The notes: generated by a model from the sequence alone, not told the origin. A DNA stretch of 61,825 nt from CAZKXX01 sp964556705 (GCA_964556705.1 CAZKXX010000008.1:1-61825), one strand, 5' to 3'; numbered from the stretch's first letter, positions 7,844 through 16,851 are shown. A program made the numbers and translations.

Positions 7844-9163
7844 TCCCGTCCGGGGCAAAGGGAACTGCTCTGTGATCAATCGGAGTGCATCCTCGCGCGT
7901 CGGCAGCTTCCCTTCCAGCTGAGCGTCCTCGACCACCTGAAGGATCGTCCTGAATTCCGGCCCCGGGGTGTATCCGAGCGCGATCAGATCATCGCCGCGC
8001 AGAAGGGGCGGAGGTTTGACTTCTTCGGGGGGCGTTTCTTCGAGCATCCTTCGCGCCATCTCGTAGTTGGTCAGGTCGCCGTGACTGGCCAGGCAGTCGA
8101 GCCGGTGAAGTTCCAGGTGTTCCTCGAACCCCGGCAGGCGAAGAAATCGCATCTGCTTCGCGCGGCGCATGTGCGGAAAATCCTTGAAGCGAAGGTGATG
8201 GCGAACGAGCTCAACGACGCGCTCGGTCTGCGCAAGGGAAAGGCGCAGCCGCCGGCAGATTTCTTCCGCCATCTTCGCGCCCACCTCGACGTGGTTGTCG
8301 AAGCGGATGCGCTCGCGCACGGTGAACGTCCGCGGCTTGCCGACGTCGTGCAGCAGGACGCCCAGGGCGAGCGTGGGAGTGGGCGACCGCAGGCCCTCGA
8401 GCATCATCAGGGTATGCACCCAGACGTCGCCCTCGGGATGAAATTCCGGCGGCTGCTCGACGCCCTGCATCGCCTTCACTTCGGGCAGAACATGTTCGAG
8501 GAGGCGTGATTCGTCGAGCAGTTCGAAGCCGCGCCGCGCCGCGCCCTCGGTCAGGATTTTAAGGATTTCGTCACGCACGCGTTCCGCGCTCACCTCTTCG
8601 ATCAGCGGCGCGAGCCGCTGGATTGCCTCGAGCGTCGCCGGATCGATCGAGAAACCCAGCCTCGCCGCAAAGCGCACGGCGCGCAGCATACGCAGATGGT
8701 CTTCGCGAAAGCGCGCTTCGGGGTCGCCGATGGTGCGCAGCCGCCGCGCCCGCAGGTCCGGCTGTCCGCCCACGTAATCGAGCACCTTGTTCTTGACCGG
8801 ATCGTAGAGCAGGCCGTTGATCGTGAAATCGCGCCGGCGGACGTCTTCCTGCGGAGTCTTCGAATAGCGGACCTCGGCGGGATGCCGGCCGTCGGCGTAG
8901 CGCCCGTCGCTGCGATACGTGGCGACCTCGACGGGACCTTCCGGACGCGGCACGACGACCACGCCGAACTGCGCGCCGACTGTGAGGCTTTCCGGATAGA
9001 GGCGGACCACCTGGTCGGGCGTTGCGTCGGTCGCCACATCGTAGTCTTTGGGCTCGCGACCCATCACCAGGTCGCGCACACAACCGCCGACGAAGAAAGC
9101 CTGAAAGCCTTCCTTCCTCAGCCGCTCGACAATTTCCTTCGCAGCCCGGCGCTTTGCATCCAT
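7796..9163 (-). CDS. cca: CCA-adding tRNA nucleotidyltransferase with HD domain
   Basis: 455 residues from the ATG at 9163 (MDAKRRAAKEIVERLRKEG). The class II nucleotidyltransferase head shows FFVGGCVRDLVMG and PKDYDVAT (GGxxRD and DxD), then RRRDFTINGLLYD and the arm RFREDHLRMLRAVRFAARLG, which binds the acceptor stem. A C-terminal HD phosphohydrolase-type domain has LLHDVGKPRTF and NHVEVGAKMAEE. It adds or repairs the 3' CCA of tRNAs; poly(A) polymerase of the same family is the alternative, and sequence alone does not separate them. The upstream in-frame ATG at 9199 is possible but lacks a clear ribosome-binding site. The 3' end overlaps a small convergent ORF. Confidence 0.88.
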   Translation of the reverse strand: MDAKRRAAKEIVERLRKEGFQAFFVGGCVRDLVMGREPKDYDVATDATPDQVVRLYPESLTVGAQFGVVVVPRPEGPVEVATYRSDGRYADGRHPAEVRYSKTPQEDVRRRDFTINGLLYDPVKNKVLDYVGGQPDLRARRLRTIGDPEARFREDHLRMLRAVRFAARLGFSIDPATLEAIQRLAPLIEEVSAERVRDEILKILTEGAARRGFELLDESRLLEHVLPEVKAMQGVEQPPEFHPEGDVWVHTLMMLEGLRSPTPTLALGVLLHDVGKPRTFTVRERIRFDNHVEVGAKMAEEICRRLRLSLAQTERVVELVRHHLRFKDFPHMRRAKQMRFLRLPGFEEHLELHRLDCLASHGDLTNYEMARRMLEETPPEEVKPPPLLRGDDLIALGYTPGPEFRTILQVVEDAQLEGKLPTREDALRLITEQFPLPRTGSLRVRNKRKEVDEPT

Positions 9164-9315
9164 CGCCGCTATTACACCCGATGCCCGGCGCGGCTGCAAG
9201 CCGCCGGTCCGCTGCGCGTCTCCCGCCGGCCTAGCCGCGCCTCAGGCGCGAATGTTGACCCGTTTCGAGCCGCTTGTTACCATGGTGGAATCGCGCCGAA
9301 GCAAGGAGAGAACCG

Positions 9316-10041
9316 GTGGCCCATCTGACCCGCCACGAACTGAAGCAGGATGAGTTGCGCTCGAGCGTCGAGCGGCTGGACGAATTCGTCAAGCAGCGAG
9401 GCAAGGAGATCGCCACGGTCGCCGGGATCGTGATTGCCGTGGTCGCGCTGACGATCGGGTTGAGGATTTACGCCGACCGGCAGGAAGCCGCCGCGAGCGC
9501 GGACCTCGGCGAGGCCCTCCGGACCTTCAATGCTTACGTCGGGCCCGCCTCCGGCTCGCTTCTGCCCGGGATGCAGACGTTCGAGACCTCGGAAGAAAAA
9601 TTCAAGAAGGCCCGCGAGCAGTTTCTGTCCGTCATCGAGAAGTATTCTCGTCTGCCGGAGCCGAAGGCGGTGGCCATTGCGCGATACCATCTGGGGATCT
9701 GCCAGGCGGAACTGGGCGAGCACGAGGCGGCGGTGAAAACCCTCGAAGAAGCCGCGCGCGCTTCTGACTCCAACATCGCGTCGCTCGCGAAGTTCGCCCT
9801 CGCCGGCGAACTGGCGAAAGGCGGCAAGCGCGATGAGGCGCTGAAGGTTTACGAAGAACTCGCGGCGAAGCCCACGGCCGCGGTGCCGGAAGCGATGGCG
9901 AAGCTGGCGCTCGCCGACTACTATCGCTCGAGCGACCCCGCGCGGGCGCGCGCGCTTTACGAAGACCTCGAAAAGCGGTTCAGTTCCGACGTCACGCTGG
10001 CTCAGGCGTTGAAAGAACAGATCGAAAGCCTGCCGCAGTAA
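9316..10041 (+). CDS. YfgM-like membrane-anchored TPR protein
   Basis: 241 residues starting at GTG 9316 with AAGGAG eight bases upstream. The N-terminal cytoplasmic stretch (RHELKQDELRSSVERLDEFV) is followed by one transmembrane helix (TVAGIVIAVVALTIGLRIYA, ~35-54) and then about four tetratricopeptide-like helical pairs containing AIARYHLGICQAELGEHEAA and LAKFALAGELAKGGKRDEAL. This is the layout of YfgM, an ancillary SecYEG-associated periplasmic chaperone, and of similar TPR_21 proteins. There is no BamB or other YfgM partner alongside, so the role is family-level only. Confidence 0.75.
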   Translation: MAHLTRHELKQDELRSSVERLDEFVKQRGKEIATVAGIVIAVVALTIGLRIYADRQEAAASADLGEALRTFNAYVGPASGSLLPGMQTFETSEEKFKKAREQFLSVIEKYSRLPEPKAVAIARYHLGICQAELGEHEAAVKTLEEAARASDSNIASLAKFALAGELAKGGKRDEALKVYEELAAKPTAAVPEAMAKLALADYYRSSDPARARALYEDLEKRFSSDVTLAQALKEQIESLPQ

Positions 10042-10088
10042 TTCCGCCCCGTCGAAGGCCGGCCATTTTCCCGTGAGGGCTGACCCCC

Positions 10089-11780
10089 ATGCCGGAACCA
10101 GAACGCGAGCGGCTCGAGACCGACGTGCTGATCGTCGGCGCGGGGCCGGCAGGGCTGGCCTGCGCGTTGCGTCTCGCGCAGCGGATTGAAGCGCATCGCA
10201 AGCGTGTCGAGGCGGGGGCCGTCGCCGGTCCTCCGCTCAGCGCCGAAAACATCTACGTCCTCGAAAAGGCCGCCGAACTCGGCGCGCACTGCCTTTCCGG
10301 CGCGGTTCTCGACCCGCGCTCTCTCCGGGAGCTGATTCCTGATTTCGAGGCGCAGGGGGCGCCGCTCGAGACGCCTGTGGTTCGGGACTCCGTTTACTAC
10401 TTCACGCGTTCCGGACAGTGGAAACTGCCCGTCCTTCCGCCGCCGCTCCATAATGACGGGAACTACGTCGTCTCACTCAACCGGCTGGTCAAATGGCTGG
10501 GCGGGTTGGTCGAGCGTGCCGGCGTAAGCCTCTTTCCGGGATTTGCGGGCGTCGAAGTGTTGTATGAAGGCGACCGCGTCGCCGGCGTGCGCACCGACGA
10601 CAAAGGCATCGACCGCGAGGGACGGCGCAAATCGAATTTCCAGCCGGGCTACGACCTGCGCGCGAAGGTCACGGTGTTCGCCGAAGGTCCCCGCGGGTCG
10701 CTCGCGAAGCAACTCGTCCGCCGCTTCGGCCTCGACCGCGGGCGCAACCCGCAGGTCTATTCGGTGGGCGTGAAAGAACTCTGGCAGGTTCCGCCGGGGC
10801 GCATGGAGCGCGGCGAAGTGGTGCATACTTTGGGCTGGCCGCTCGCTTCGAGCCGGTTCGGCGGCGGATTTCTTTACGCGCTTTCCGACACGCGGGTCGC
10901 TGTCGGGCTCGTGGCCGGATTGGATTACGAAGACCCGCGCTTCGACCCGCACGACGCTTTCCAGAAGTTTAAGACGCATCCCTGGGTGCGGCGGCTGCTC
11001 GCGGGCGGCGAACTCGTCCGCTACGGCGCGAAGACGATTCCGGAAGGCGGATACTTTTCGATCCCGAAGACCGCCGTGGACGGCGCGCTGCTGATCGGCG
11101 ATTCGGCCGGCTTTCTGAATTCGCAGCGGTTGAAGGGTATTCACCTGGCGCTCAAAACCGGCATGCTCGCGGCGGATACGATTTTCGACGCGCTGGTCGC
11201 GGGCGATCCCTCCGCCGCCCGGCTGTCGCGATTTGAGGAGTCCTGGAAGCAGAGCTGGGTGCGTGACGAACTCTGGCGCGTGCGGAATTTCCATCAGGGA
11301 TTTGAGAAAGGGCTGTGGCATGGAATGCTGCACGCCGGGCTGCAATTCGTGACCGGCGGCCGGGGACTTCACGCTCGCTATCCTTCGCGGCCGGGGCACG
11401 AACGCATGCAGAAGCTGCAAGAATTCGCGGACCGGCCATTCGAGCGCGCGAAACCCGACGGCGCGCTGCTCTTCGACAAGCTCTCCGACGTCTTTCATTC
11501 GGGCACGCACCATGAGGAAGACCAGCCGTCGCATTTGAAAATCGCGGACCCCGAGATCTGCCACACGCGCTGCACGCGTGAATACGGAAACCCCTGCCAG
11601 CATTTCTGCCCTGCGGCAGTTTATGAAATGGAAGACTCCCCGCAAGGCGCCGGAAAGCGGCTGAAGGTGAACGCTGCGAACTGCGTCCATTGCAAGACTT
11701 GCGACATCATGGACCCCTACGAAATCATCACCTGGGTGCCGCCGGAGGGCGGCGGAGGACCGGGTTACGAGGGGATGTAG
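10089..11780 (+). CDS. Electron transfer flavoprotein-ubiquinone oxidoreductase
   Basis: 563 residues. FAD-binding DVLIVGAGPAGLACALRLAQ sits at the N-terminus; the middle carries ALLIGDSAGFLNSQRLKGIH, the second FAD motif of the GG-reductase/FixC superfamily. The C-terminal ~80 residues are a ferredoxin-like 4Fe-4S domain with CTREYGNPCQHFCPAAVYE and NCVHCKTCDIMDPYEIITW, typical of ETF-QO. The enzyme passes electrons from reduced ETF (fatty acid and amino acid oxidation) to the quinone pool at the membrane. The etfAB genes are not in this window. Length and domain order match the family. Confidence 0.93.
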   Translation: MPEPERERLETDVLIVGAGPAGLACALRLAQRIEAHRKRVEAGAVAGPPLSAENIYVLEKAAELGAHCLSGAVLDPRSLRELIPDFEAQGAPLETPVVRDSVYYFTRSGQWKLPVLPPPLHNDGNYVVSLNRLVKWLGGLVERAGVSLFPGFAGVEVLYEGDRVAGVRTDDKGIDREGRRKSNFQPGYDLRAKVTVFAEGPRGSLAKQLVRRFGLDRGRNPQVYSVGVKELWQVPPGRMERGEVVHTLGWPLASSRFGGGFLYALSDTRVAVGLVAGLDYEDPRFDPHDAFQKFKTHPWVRRLLAGGELVRYGAKTIPEGGYFSIPKTAVDGALLIGDSAGFLNSQRLKGIHLALKTGMLAADTIFDALVAGDPSAARLSRFEESWKQSWVRDELWRVRNFHQGFEKGLWHGMLHAGLQFVTGGRGLHARYPSRPGHERMQKLQEFADRPFERAKPDGALLFDKLSDVFHSGTHHEEDQPSHLKIADPEICHTRCTREYGNPCQHFCPAAVYEMEDSPQGAGKRLKVNAANCVHCKTCDIMDPYEIITWVPPEGGGGPGYEGM

Positions 11781-11847
11781 GCAGGGCCTGGTGGGCCGCC
11801 GCTTCCGGGTACGGAGTGGAGCCAGGATCGATGCCATAAAATCCCGA

Positions 11848-12633
11848 ATGTTGATGAAAGACACCGAAGAAAAAGCGACGAGCGTTGAGGAGAGGGGCGC
11901 TGCGGGTCCGTCGCCGGCGGCCGTCCAGCTCGAAGAGAACCCGCGCACCTTCACGCTCTGGCAGCGCGCGCAGATTTTCGTCGCGGGCTGGGTCGGCTAC
12001 TTCGCCGTGCTCCTCATCGGCCGCACGCTGCGCTTCGAAGTGCACGGCTGGGAGAATTGGGAATCGGCGCGCCGGGCGGGGAAGGGGCTCATCTACACCT
12101 TCTGGCATCGCGAGATTTTTCCCGCCACCTGGTTCTGGCGGAAGCGCGGAATCGTCGTGATGACCAGCATGAATTTCGACGGCGAATACATCGCCCGGAT
12201 CATCCGGCGTCACGGCTATGGCGCGGCGCGCGGGTCGAGCTCACGCGGCGCGGGGCGCGCGCTGGTGGAAATGGTCCGATGCCACCGACAGGGGCTCGAC
12301 ACGGCGTTTACGATTGACGGCCCGCGCGGGCCGCGCTTCGTCGCCAAGCGCGGCTCGGTGATCCTCGCCCGCTCGACCGGAGCCGCCATCCTCTGCTTTC
12401 ACATCGCGCTGCGGAGCGCCTACGTCTTCAAGCGGAGTTGGGACCAGTTTCAGATTCCTTACCCCTTCAGCCGCGCCGCCGTGTTCATCGCGCCGCCCAT
12501 TTTCGTCCGTGAAGACGCCGACGAAGCCGAGCAGACGCGCAAACTCGCCGAAGTCCAGGCCGCGCTCGACGAATTGCGAAGGCGGGGAGATGAGTGGGGG
12601 GCGGGGAAGTTAGCGGAAGCTCGAAGGAACTGA
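11848..12633 (+). CDS. DUF374 lysophospholipid acyltransferase-like protein
   Basis: 261 residues from ATG 11848; 11854 and an upstream GTG at 11791 are alternatives, as none has a strong ribosome-binding site. One N-terminal hydrophobic segment (FVAGWVGYFAVLLIGRTLRF) is followed by the acyltransferase core: IYTFWHREIFPATWF, with the histidine block, then TSMNFDGEYIARIIRRHGY and FTIDGPRGPRFVAKRGSV, which is highly characteristic of DUF374 (LPLAT superfamily). It probably acylates a lipid A-type or phospholipid precursor at the inner membrane; lpx genes follow 2 kb downstream. Confidence 0.8.
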   Translation: MLMKDTEEKATSVEERGAAGPSPAAVQLEENPRTFTLWQRAQIFVAGWVGYFAVLLIGRTLRFEVHGWENWESARRAGKGLIYTFWHREIFPATWFWRKRGIVVMTSMNFDGEYIARIIRRHGYGAARGSSSRGAGRALVEMVRCHRQGLDTAFTIDGPRGPRFVAKRGSVILARSTGAAILCFHIALRSAYVFKRSWDQFQIPYPFSRAAVFIAPPIFVREDADEAEQTRKLAEVQAALDELRRRGDEWGAGKLAEARRN

Positions 12634-12665
12634 TAAGCCAAGCCCTTCGGCTTCGCGAGTTCCCC

Positions 12666-12700
12666 CAGTCCCTGATTTACAGTTTCCAATTTCCGCTAAG
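12666..12700. repeat. Heptad repeat array
   Basis: Five consecutive 7-nt units: CAGTCCC, TGATTTA, CAGTTTC, CAATTTC, CGCTAAG. The array covers the stop codon of coaE (TAG on the minus strand, 12696-12698). CAGTTTCCAATTTC recurs exactly at 13399. Confidence 0.55.
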
Positions 12701-13316
12701 CTTTTGTCCGAAGCTGTTGCAACTCTCCGTAAAGTCGGTTCACCTGTTCGCGGGTCTGTTCTTTCGTTCCCGAGGTATCGATCACGTAGTCGGCGCGCCG
12801 GCGTTTCTCCTCGGCAGACATTTGCGCGGCCATGCGAAGCTCGGCTTCCTCCCGCGAAAGCCCTTTGGCTGACAACCGTTCGAGCTGCTGTTCGGGCCGG
12901 CACCAGGTGACGATCACTTTCCTGAACCGCCCGCCGATTCCCGCCTCGAAGATCAGCGCCGCGTCCACGAGGATAATGCTTTGGGGATGGCGCGCGCTCA
13001 ATTCGCGCGCCGCTTCTTCCGTTCGCGTCACAATGAGCGGATGCAGGATGGCGTTCAGTCGGACGAGTTTCGCGGGGTCGGAAAAAACCACGGCGCCAAG
13101 CGCCTTGCGATCGATCTCGCCCGATGGATCGAGAATCTCTTTTCCGAAGACGCCGACGATTTCCTCGTGGGCGGGGAGCGACTTTCGGATCAGTTCGTGG
13201 CCAATCCGGTCGGCGTCGATCACGCGCGCGCCCAGTTCTTCGAACATGCGCGCGACGGTGGACTTGCCGGTGGCGATGCCGCCGGTGAGGCCGAAGTAGC
13301 TGGGGGGCGAATTCAT
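12696..13316 (-). CDS. coaE: Dephospho-CoA kinase
   Basis: 206 residues. The P-loop YFGLTGGIATGKSTVARMF is at the N-terminus, followed by ELGARVIDADRIGHEL (substrate DAD motif), HPLIVTRTEE and DAALIFEAGIGGRF, then the lid helix SREEAELRMAAQMS and the adenine-contact RRADYVIDTSGT. It phosphorylates dephospho-CoA at the ribose 3'-OH, the last step of CoA synthesis. It lies 121 bp downstream of folD on the same strand, separated by a heptad repeat array that probably contributes part of its leader. No strong Shine-Dalgarno sequence precedes the ATG at 13316. Confidence 0.93.
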   Translation of the reverse strand: MNSPPSYFGLTGGIATGKSTVARMFEELGARVIDADRIGHELIRKSLPAHEEIVGVFGKEILDPSGEIDRKALGAVVFSDPAKLVRLNAILHPLIVTRTEEAARELSARHPQSIILVDAALIFEAGIGGRFRKVIVTWCRPEQQLERLSAKGLSREEAELRMAAQMSAEEKRRRADYVIDTSGTKEQTREQVNRLYGELQQLRTKA

Positions 13317-13341
13317 GCCGCCGAATGCGAAATGGACAACT

Positions 13342-13432
13342 CAGAAACTGGAAACTGGCGGAGCGAAAGTGCCGGTTGGACCTGGCGGGCATTTCGGCCA
13401 GTTTCCAATTTCTATTTTCCAGTATCTTTCGA
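13342..13432. repeat. Heptad repeat array with inverted arms
   Basis: Thirteen 7-nt units in register from 13342, the left part reading CAGAAAC TGGAAAC and the right part CCAGTTT CCAATTT CTATTTT. Left and right units are inverted complements, so a long imperfect hairpin is possible. It fills the coaE-folD gap. Confidence 0.65.
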
Positions 13433-13437
13433 ACCCT

Positions 13438-14379
13438 TCAGTGCCGGGACACCGCCACGCGCAGACCTCGCCGCGCGCGTGCCGCCTCGACCGTATTGGC
13501 CATGAGCATGGCGATCGTGAGCGGGCCGACGCCGCCCGGCACGGGCGTGTAGGCGCCCGCCTTCTCGACCACGTCTTCCGGATGCACGTCGCCGACAAGC
13601 ACCTGGCCCTTTTCCTGCAACTTCTTCAGCGCCGCTTCCGGCTTGCGAAAGATTTTGCGGACCTCCTCCTCCGTCGTCAAGCGGTTGATGCCGACATCAA
13701 TGACGGTCGCCCCGGGCTTGATGAATTCCCCCGTAACGAACGCCGCCTTGCCCATGGCGGCGACGAGGATGTCTCCCTCGCGCGCCACGCCGGGCAGGTC
13801 GCGCGTGCGCGAGTGGCAGACGGTGATCGTGGCGTGCTGGTGCATCAGCAACATCGCGGTGGGCTTGCCGACGATGTCGCTGCGTCCCACGATGACGGCC
13901 CGCGCGCCTTTCACTTCGATCCCGCTGCGGCGGAGAATTTCCAAGATGCCCGCCGGCGTGCAGGGCACCAGTCCCGCGCGCCCGCTGACCAGGTAGCCGA
14001 TGTTGACGGGATGGAACCCGTCCACGTCCTTCGCCGGCAGCACGGCTTCGAGCACGCGCTTTGAATCCACCTGCGGCGGCAGGGGCAACTGGATCAGGAT
14101 GCCGTCGATTTCGTCTCGAGAGTTCAGTTCATCCACCAGTCGGAGCAGCTCGTCGGTGGTGGCGGTCGCCGGCCGCTCGATCTTCTCGCTGTAAAGCCCC
14201 AGCGTTTCGCAGGTCTTGACTTTGCTGCGGACGTAGATGGAGGACGCCGGGTTGTCGCCGACCAGCACCGCCGCCAGGCCGGGCGTGATGCCCGCCGCCT
14301 TGAGCTCGGAGATTTCCTGCTCGAGGTCTTTCATAATTTCGTCGCGGATTTTGTTTCCGTCAAGAATACGTGCGCTCAC
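13438..14379 (-). CDS. folD: Bifunctional methylene-THF dehydrogenase/methenyl-THF cyclohydrolase
   Basis: 313 residues from GTG 14379; AAGGAG lies eight bases upstream, which decides against an ATG at 14403. Visible family features are YVRSKVKTCETLGL (catalytic lysine), GILIQLPLPPQVDSKRVLEA, KDVDGFHPVNIGYLVSGRAG, the NADP-binding RAVIVGRSDIVGKPTAMLL, and the C-terminal PGGVGPLTIAMLMANTVEAA. It interconverts 5,10-methylene-, methenyl- and 10-formyl-tetrahydrofolate. It heads a two-gene minus-strand unit with coaE. The 14404-14562 stretch upstream holds no gene. Confidence 0.94.
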   Translation of the reverse strand: MSARILDGNKIRDEIMKDLEQEISELKAAGITPGLAAVLVGDNPASSIYVRSKVKTCETLGLYSEKIERPATATTDELLRLVDELNSRDEIDGILIQLPLPPQVDSKRVLEAVLPAKDVDGFHPVNIGYLVSGRAGLVPCTPAGILEILRRSGIEVKGARAVIVGRSDIVGKPTAMLLMHQHATITVCHSRTRDLPGVAREGDILVAAMGKAAFVTGEFIKPGATVIDVGINRLTTEEEVRKIFRKPEAALKKLQEKGQVLVGDVHPEDVVEKAGAYTPVPGGVGPLTIAMLMANTVEAARARRGLRVAVSRH

Positions 14380-14562
14380 AGAAGGTCTCCTTGATGAAGG
14401 CAAGATAGAGGGAGTTTAGCACAGCGACGGAGGCGGGCGAGCCGCGCGCCGGGCGGCGAGGGGTTCGGACAGCCTGTCCGCGCGGGGGCCAGGCATTCGA
14501 CTAGGCATCTGGCCGCTCGGATCCGGGGATTTCTTTGAGCGCGCCGCAAAACCGCTAAAAGC

Positions 14563-14591
14563 TTGGGGGGCCGCAGCCTTTCGTCTATAAT
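14563..14591 (+). promoter_or_regulatory. Sigma70-type promoter of the fabZ-lpxA-lpxI operon
   Basis: TTGGGG, a 17-bp spacer and a perfect TATAAT at 14586-14591, about 90 bp before the fabZ start. It implies a leader of ~80 nt. Confidence 0.6.
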
Positions 14592-14679
14592 GAACAGACG
14601 CATTAAGCGGATTCCCTTGGGACCAGCCGGCCCACGCACGCGCGGGGAATCGAGTTTTTCAACTTGAAGGCGGTGCCCT

Positions 14680-15162
14680 GTGGCGGACCCTGTCGCCCTT
14701 CCGGAAGCCGAAAAGCAAGCGATCCACAACATCGCGGACATCATGCGGTTTCTGCCTCACCGCTACCCGTTCCTGCTGGTGGACCGCATCGTGGAGGTCG
14801 AGCCCGAGAAGCGCATTGTCGGCCTCAAGAACGTCACGGTCAACGAAGGTTTCTTCCAGGGACATTTCCCGGGCGCCCCGGTCATGCCTGCCGTCCTGAT
14901 CCTCGAGGCAATGGCGCAGGTGGCGGGCGTGCTGATTTACCGCGACCTGCCCGACAAAGCGAAGAAGCTGATTTATTTCACAGGCGTCGAGAGCGCCAAG
15001 TTCCGCAAGCCGGTGACGCCGGGAGACCAGTTGCGCATTGAGATGGACCTGCTGAGCCGCCGCAACAATTTCGGCAAGATGCGGGGGCGCGCCACGGTGG
15101 AAGGAAAACTGGTGGCCGAAGCCGTCGTCCTGTTCGCAATCGTCGAGCACCCCAACGCATGA
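14680..15162 (+). CDS. fabZ: 3-hydroxyacyl-ACP dehydratase FabZ
   Basis: 160 residues from GTG 14680 (GAAGG upstream). The hot-dog fold has both catalytic elements: FLPHRYPFLLVDRI (His) and FFQGHFPGAPVMPAVLILEA (Glu of the central helix). It dehydrates 3-hydroxyacyl-ACP in fatty acid elongation and controls the supply of 3-hydroxyacyl-ACP used by LpxA. Its stop overlaps the lpxA start by four bases (ATGA), so the two are translationally coupled, a common arrangement. The ~20-residue N-terminal extension (MADPVALPEAEKQAIHNIAD) is slightly longer than in E. coli. Confidence 0.95.
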   Translation: MADPVALPEAEKQAIHNIADIMRFLPHRYPFLLVDRIVEVEPEKRIVGLKNVTVNEGFFQGHFPGAPVMPAVLILEAMAQVAGVLIYRDLPDKAKKLIYFTGVESAKFRKPVTPGDQLRIEMDLLSRRNNFGKMRGRATVEGKLVAEAVVLFAIVEHPNA

Positions 15163-15935
15163 AAGCGCATCCCACGGCCGTCATTCACCCGGAAGCGAAA
15201 ATCGCCTGCAGCGTTGTCGTCGGCCCGTACGCCGTCCTTGGCGCGGGTGTCGAGATCGGCGAGGACTCGGAAGTGCGGGCCCACGCCGTCATCGAGGGTC
15301 CGACGCGCATCGGCAAGCGCAACCGGATCTTTCCCTTCGCGGCCGTCGGCTTCGCCTGCCAGGACCTCAAGTACCAGGGCGAACCGACGCGGCTGGAGGT
15401 GGGAGACGACAACACGATCCGCGAGTTCGCGACCCTGCACCGCGGAACCGTGGAGGGCGGCGGCGTAACGCGCATCGGGAATCACAACCTGCTGATGGCT
15501 TACGTCCACATCGCGCACGACTGCCGGCTCGGCGACCACATCATCATGGCGAACGGGGCCTCTCTTGCCGGTCACGTGGAGGTTGGCGACCACGCCACGG
15601 TCGGCGCCTTCTGCGGCATCCACCAGTTCTGCCGGATCGGCGCGTACAGCTTTCTGGGCAGCTATACCATCGTCAACAAAGACATCCTTCCTTATTCGAA
15701 GACCACCGCCGACCGTCCGATGGGCGTTTACGGAGCGAACCGGCTGGGGCTCGAGAGGCGAGGCCTCAGCGAGGAAGACATCCGGCAACTCGACAAAGCT
15801 TTCCGGCTGTTGACGCGCTCCAAACTCAATACTGCGCAGGCGCTGGAAGCGATTGAAGCCGAGGGATTGGGAAGCGAGCACGTCCGAGTGCTGGTGGATT
15901 TTGTTCGCACTTCGAAGCGCGGCGTCGTGAAGTAA
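15159..15935 (+). CDS. lpxA: UDP-N-acetylglucosamine O-acyltransferase LpxA
   Basis: 258 residues. Left-handed beta-helix hexapeptide repeats run from HPTAVIHPEAKIACSVVVGP onward. The catalytic His region AYVHIAHDCRLGDH is present, as are GAFCGIHQFCRIG and the C-terminal helical domain (LSEEDIRQLDKAFRLL). It transfers a 3-hydroxyacyl chain from ACP to UDP-GlcNAc, the first step of lipid A synthesis. A Gfo/Idh gene two positions downstream could be GnnA, in which case the true acceptor might be the 3-amino analogue; I cannot tell from the active site. lpxC, lpxD and lpxB are not in the window. Confidence 0.95.
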   Translation: MKAHPTAVIHPEAKIACSVVVGPYAVLGAGVEIGEDSEVRAHAVIEGPTRIGKRNRIFPFAAVGFACQDLKYQGEPTRLEVGDDNTIREFATLHRGTVEGGGVTRIGNHNLLMAYVHIAHDCRLGDHIIMANGASLAGHVEVGDHATVGAFCGIHQFCRIGAYSFLGSYTIVNKDILPYSKTTADRPMGVYGANRLGLERRGLSEEDIRQLDKAFRLLTRSKLNTAQALEAIEAEGLGSEHVRVLVDFVRTSKRGVVK

Positions 15936-15944
15936 GCCAGCCGC

Positions 15945-16000
15945 GAAACTCGAAAGGCGGAATTCGAAACTCGCGTCTCGTTATTCGCATTTCGATTTTG
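15945..16000. repeat. Perfect-register heptad array (8 units)
   Basis: GAAACTC, GAAAGGC, GGAATTC, GAAACTC, GCGTCTC, GTTATTC, GCATTTC and GATTTTG follow each other without a break. Every unit starts with G and seven of eight end in C. It occupies the whole gap between lpxA (stop ten bases before) and lpxI (ATG nine bases after). Confidence 0.75.
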
Positions 16001-16009
16001 GTCGGGACG

Positions 16010-16849
16010 ATGACACGAGCCTCAGAAAAAAACGAGCCCCAGGGCCGCTGGGCCATCGTCGCCGGCAACGGGAGTTTTCCGTTTCTGGTTCTCGACGGAG
16101 CGCGCGACCAGGGCATCGAGCCCGTTGTCTTCGCCATCAAGGAAGAGGCTTTTCCCGAGCTTAACCAGAAGACGAAGACGATTTACTGGCTCAGCCTGGG
16201 GGAAGTGGCCAGGCTGCTCGATCTGCTGGCGCAGGAGAAGGTGTCGAACGTGGTGCTCGCCGGGCAGGTCAAGCACGTCCAGCTTTTCAGTTCGATTCGG
16301 CCGGACGCGGCGGTGCGCGACGCCCTCAACGGCTTGGCGCGCCGGAACACGGACGCGCTGATCGGCGCCTTCGTCAAAATGCTCGAAAGCCGCGGTGTTG
16401 AGGTCGTGGACTCAACGCATTTCCTCAAACCCCTGCTGGCCGGCGCCGGTCCCATGACTCGCCGGGCGCCGGACGAGAGCGAGATGGAAGACATCCGCTA
16501 CGGGCGGGAAATCGCCAAGGCCGTCGCCGGGCTCGATCTCGGCCAGACGATCGTCATCGCCGAGCGCGCCTGCGTGGCGGTTGAGGCCATGGAAGGCACG
16601 GACGCGACGATCGAAAGGGCCGGACGACTTAGCAACGGAAGGCGGCTCGTGGTCGTCAAAGTCAGTAAGCCGCAGCAGGACATGCGCTTCGACGTGCCCG
16701 TGGCGGGCGCGCGCACGATTGAGGTGATGAAGCGCGCGGGCGCAAGCGTGCTCGCTGTGGACGCCGGCAAGACGCTGCTCTTCGAGCGCGCCCGCCTGCT
16801 GGAAGAAGCCGACCGGGCCGGAATCAGCGTGTTCGGCATGAAGGACTGA
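16010..16849 (+). CDS. lpxI: UDP-2,3-diacylglucosamine diphosphatase LpxI
   Basis: 279 residues from ATG 16010; a TTG at 15998 is in frame but inside the heptad repeat. The LpxI (DUF1009) family signature is clear: GRWAIVAGNGSFPFLVLDGA, VVLAGQVKHVQLFSSIRPDA, AFVKMLESRGVEVVDSTHFL, LLAGAGPMTRRAPDE, LGQTIVIAERACVAVEAMEGTD and DMRFDVPVAGARTIEVMKRA. It hydrolyses UDP-2,3-diacyl-GlcN to lipid X and UMP, replacing LpxH in alpha-proteobacteria and many other phyla. It is separated from the following oxidoreductase by only two bases, so co-translation is likely. Confidence 0.93.
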   Translation: MTRASEKNEPQGRWAIVAGNGSFPFLVLDGARDQGIEPVVFAIKEEAFPELNQKTKTIYWLSLGEVARLLDLLAQEKVSNVVLAGQVKHVQLFSSIRPDAAVRDALNGLARRNTDALIGAFVKMLESRGVEVVDSTHFLKPLLAGAGPMTRRAPDESEMEDIRYGREIAKAVAGLDLGQTIVIAERACVAVEAMEGTDATIERAGRLSNGRRLVVVKVSKPQQDMRFDVPVAGARTIEVMKRAGASVLAVDAGKTLLFERARLLEEADRAGISVFGMKD

Positions 16850-16851
16850 GC

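Noticed and set aside
10473..11954. 493-codon minus-strand open frame opposite the ETF-QO gene
   Set aside because: Antisense shadow with no recognisable domain.
12666..13432. Heptad arrays as a CRISPR
   Set aside because: Units are 7 nt with no 20-40-nt repeats and spacers, and there are no cas genes.
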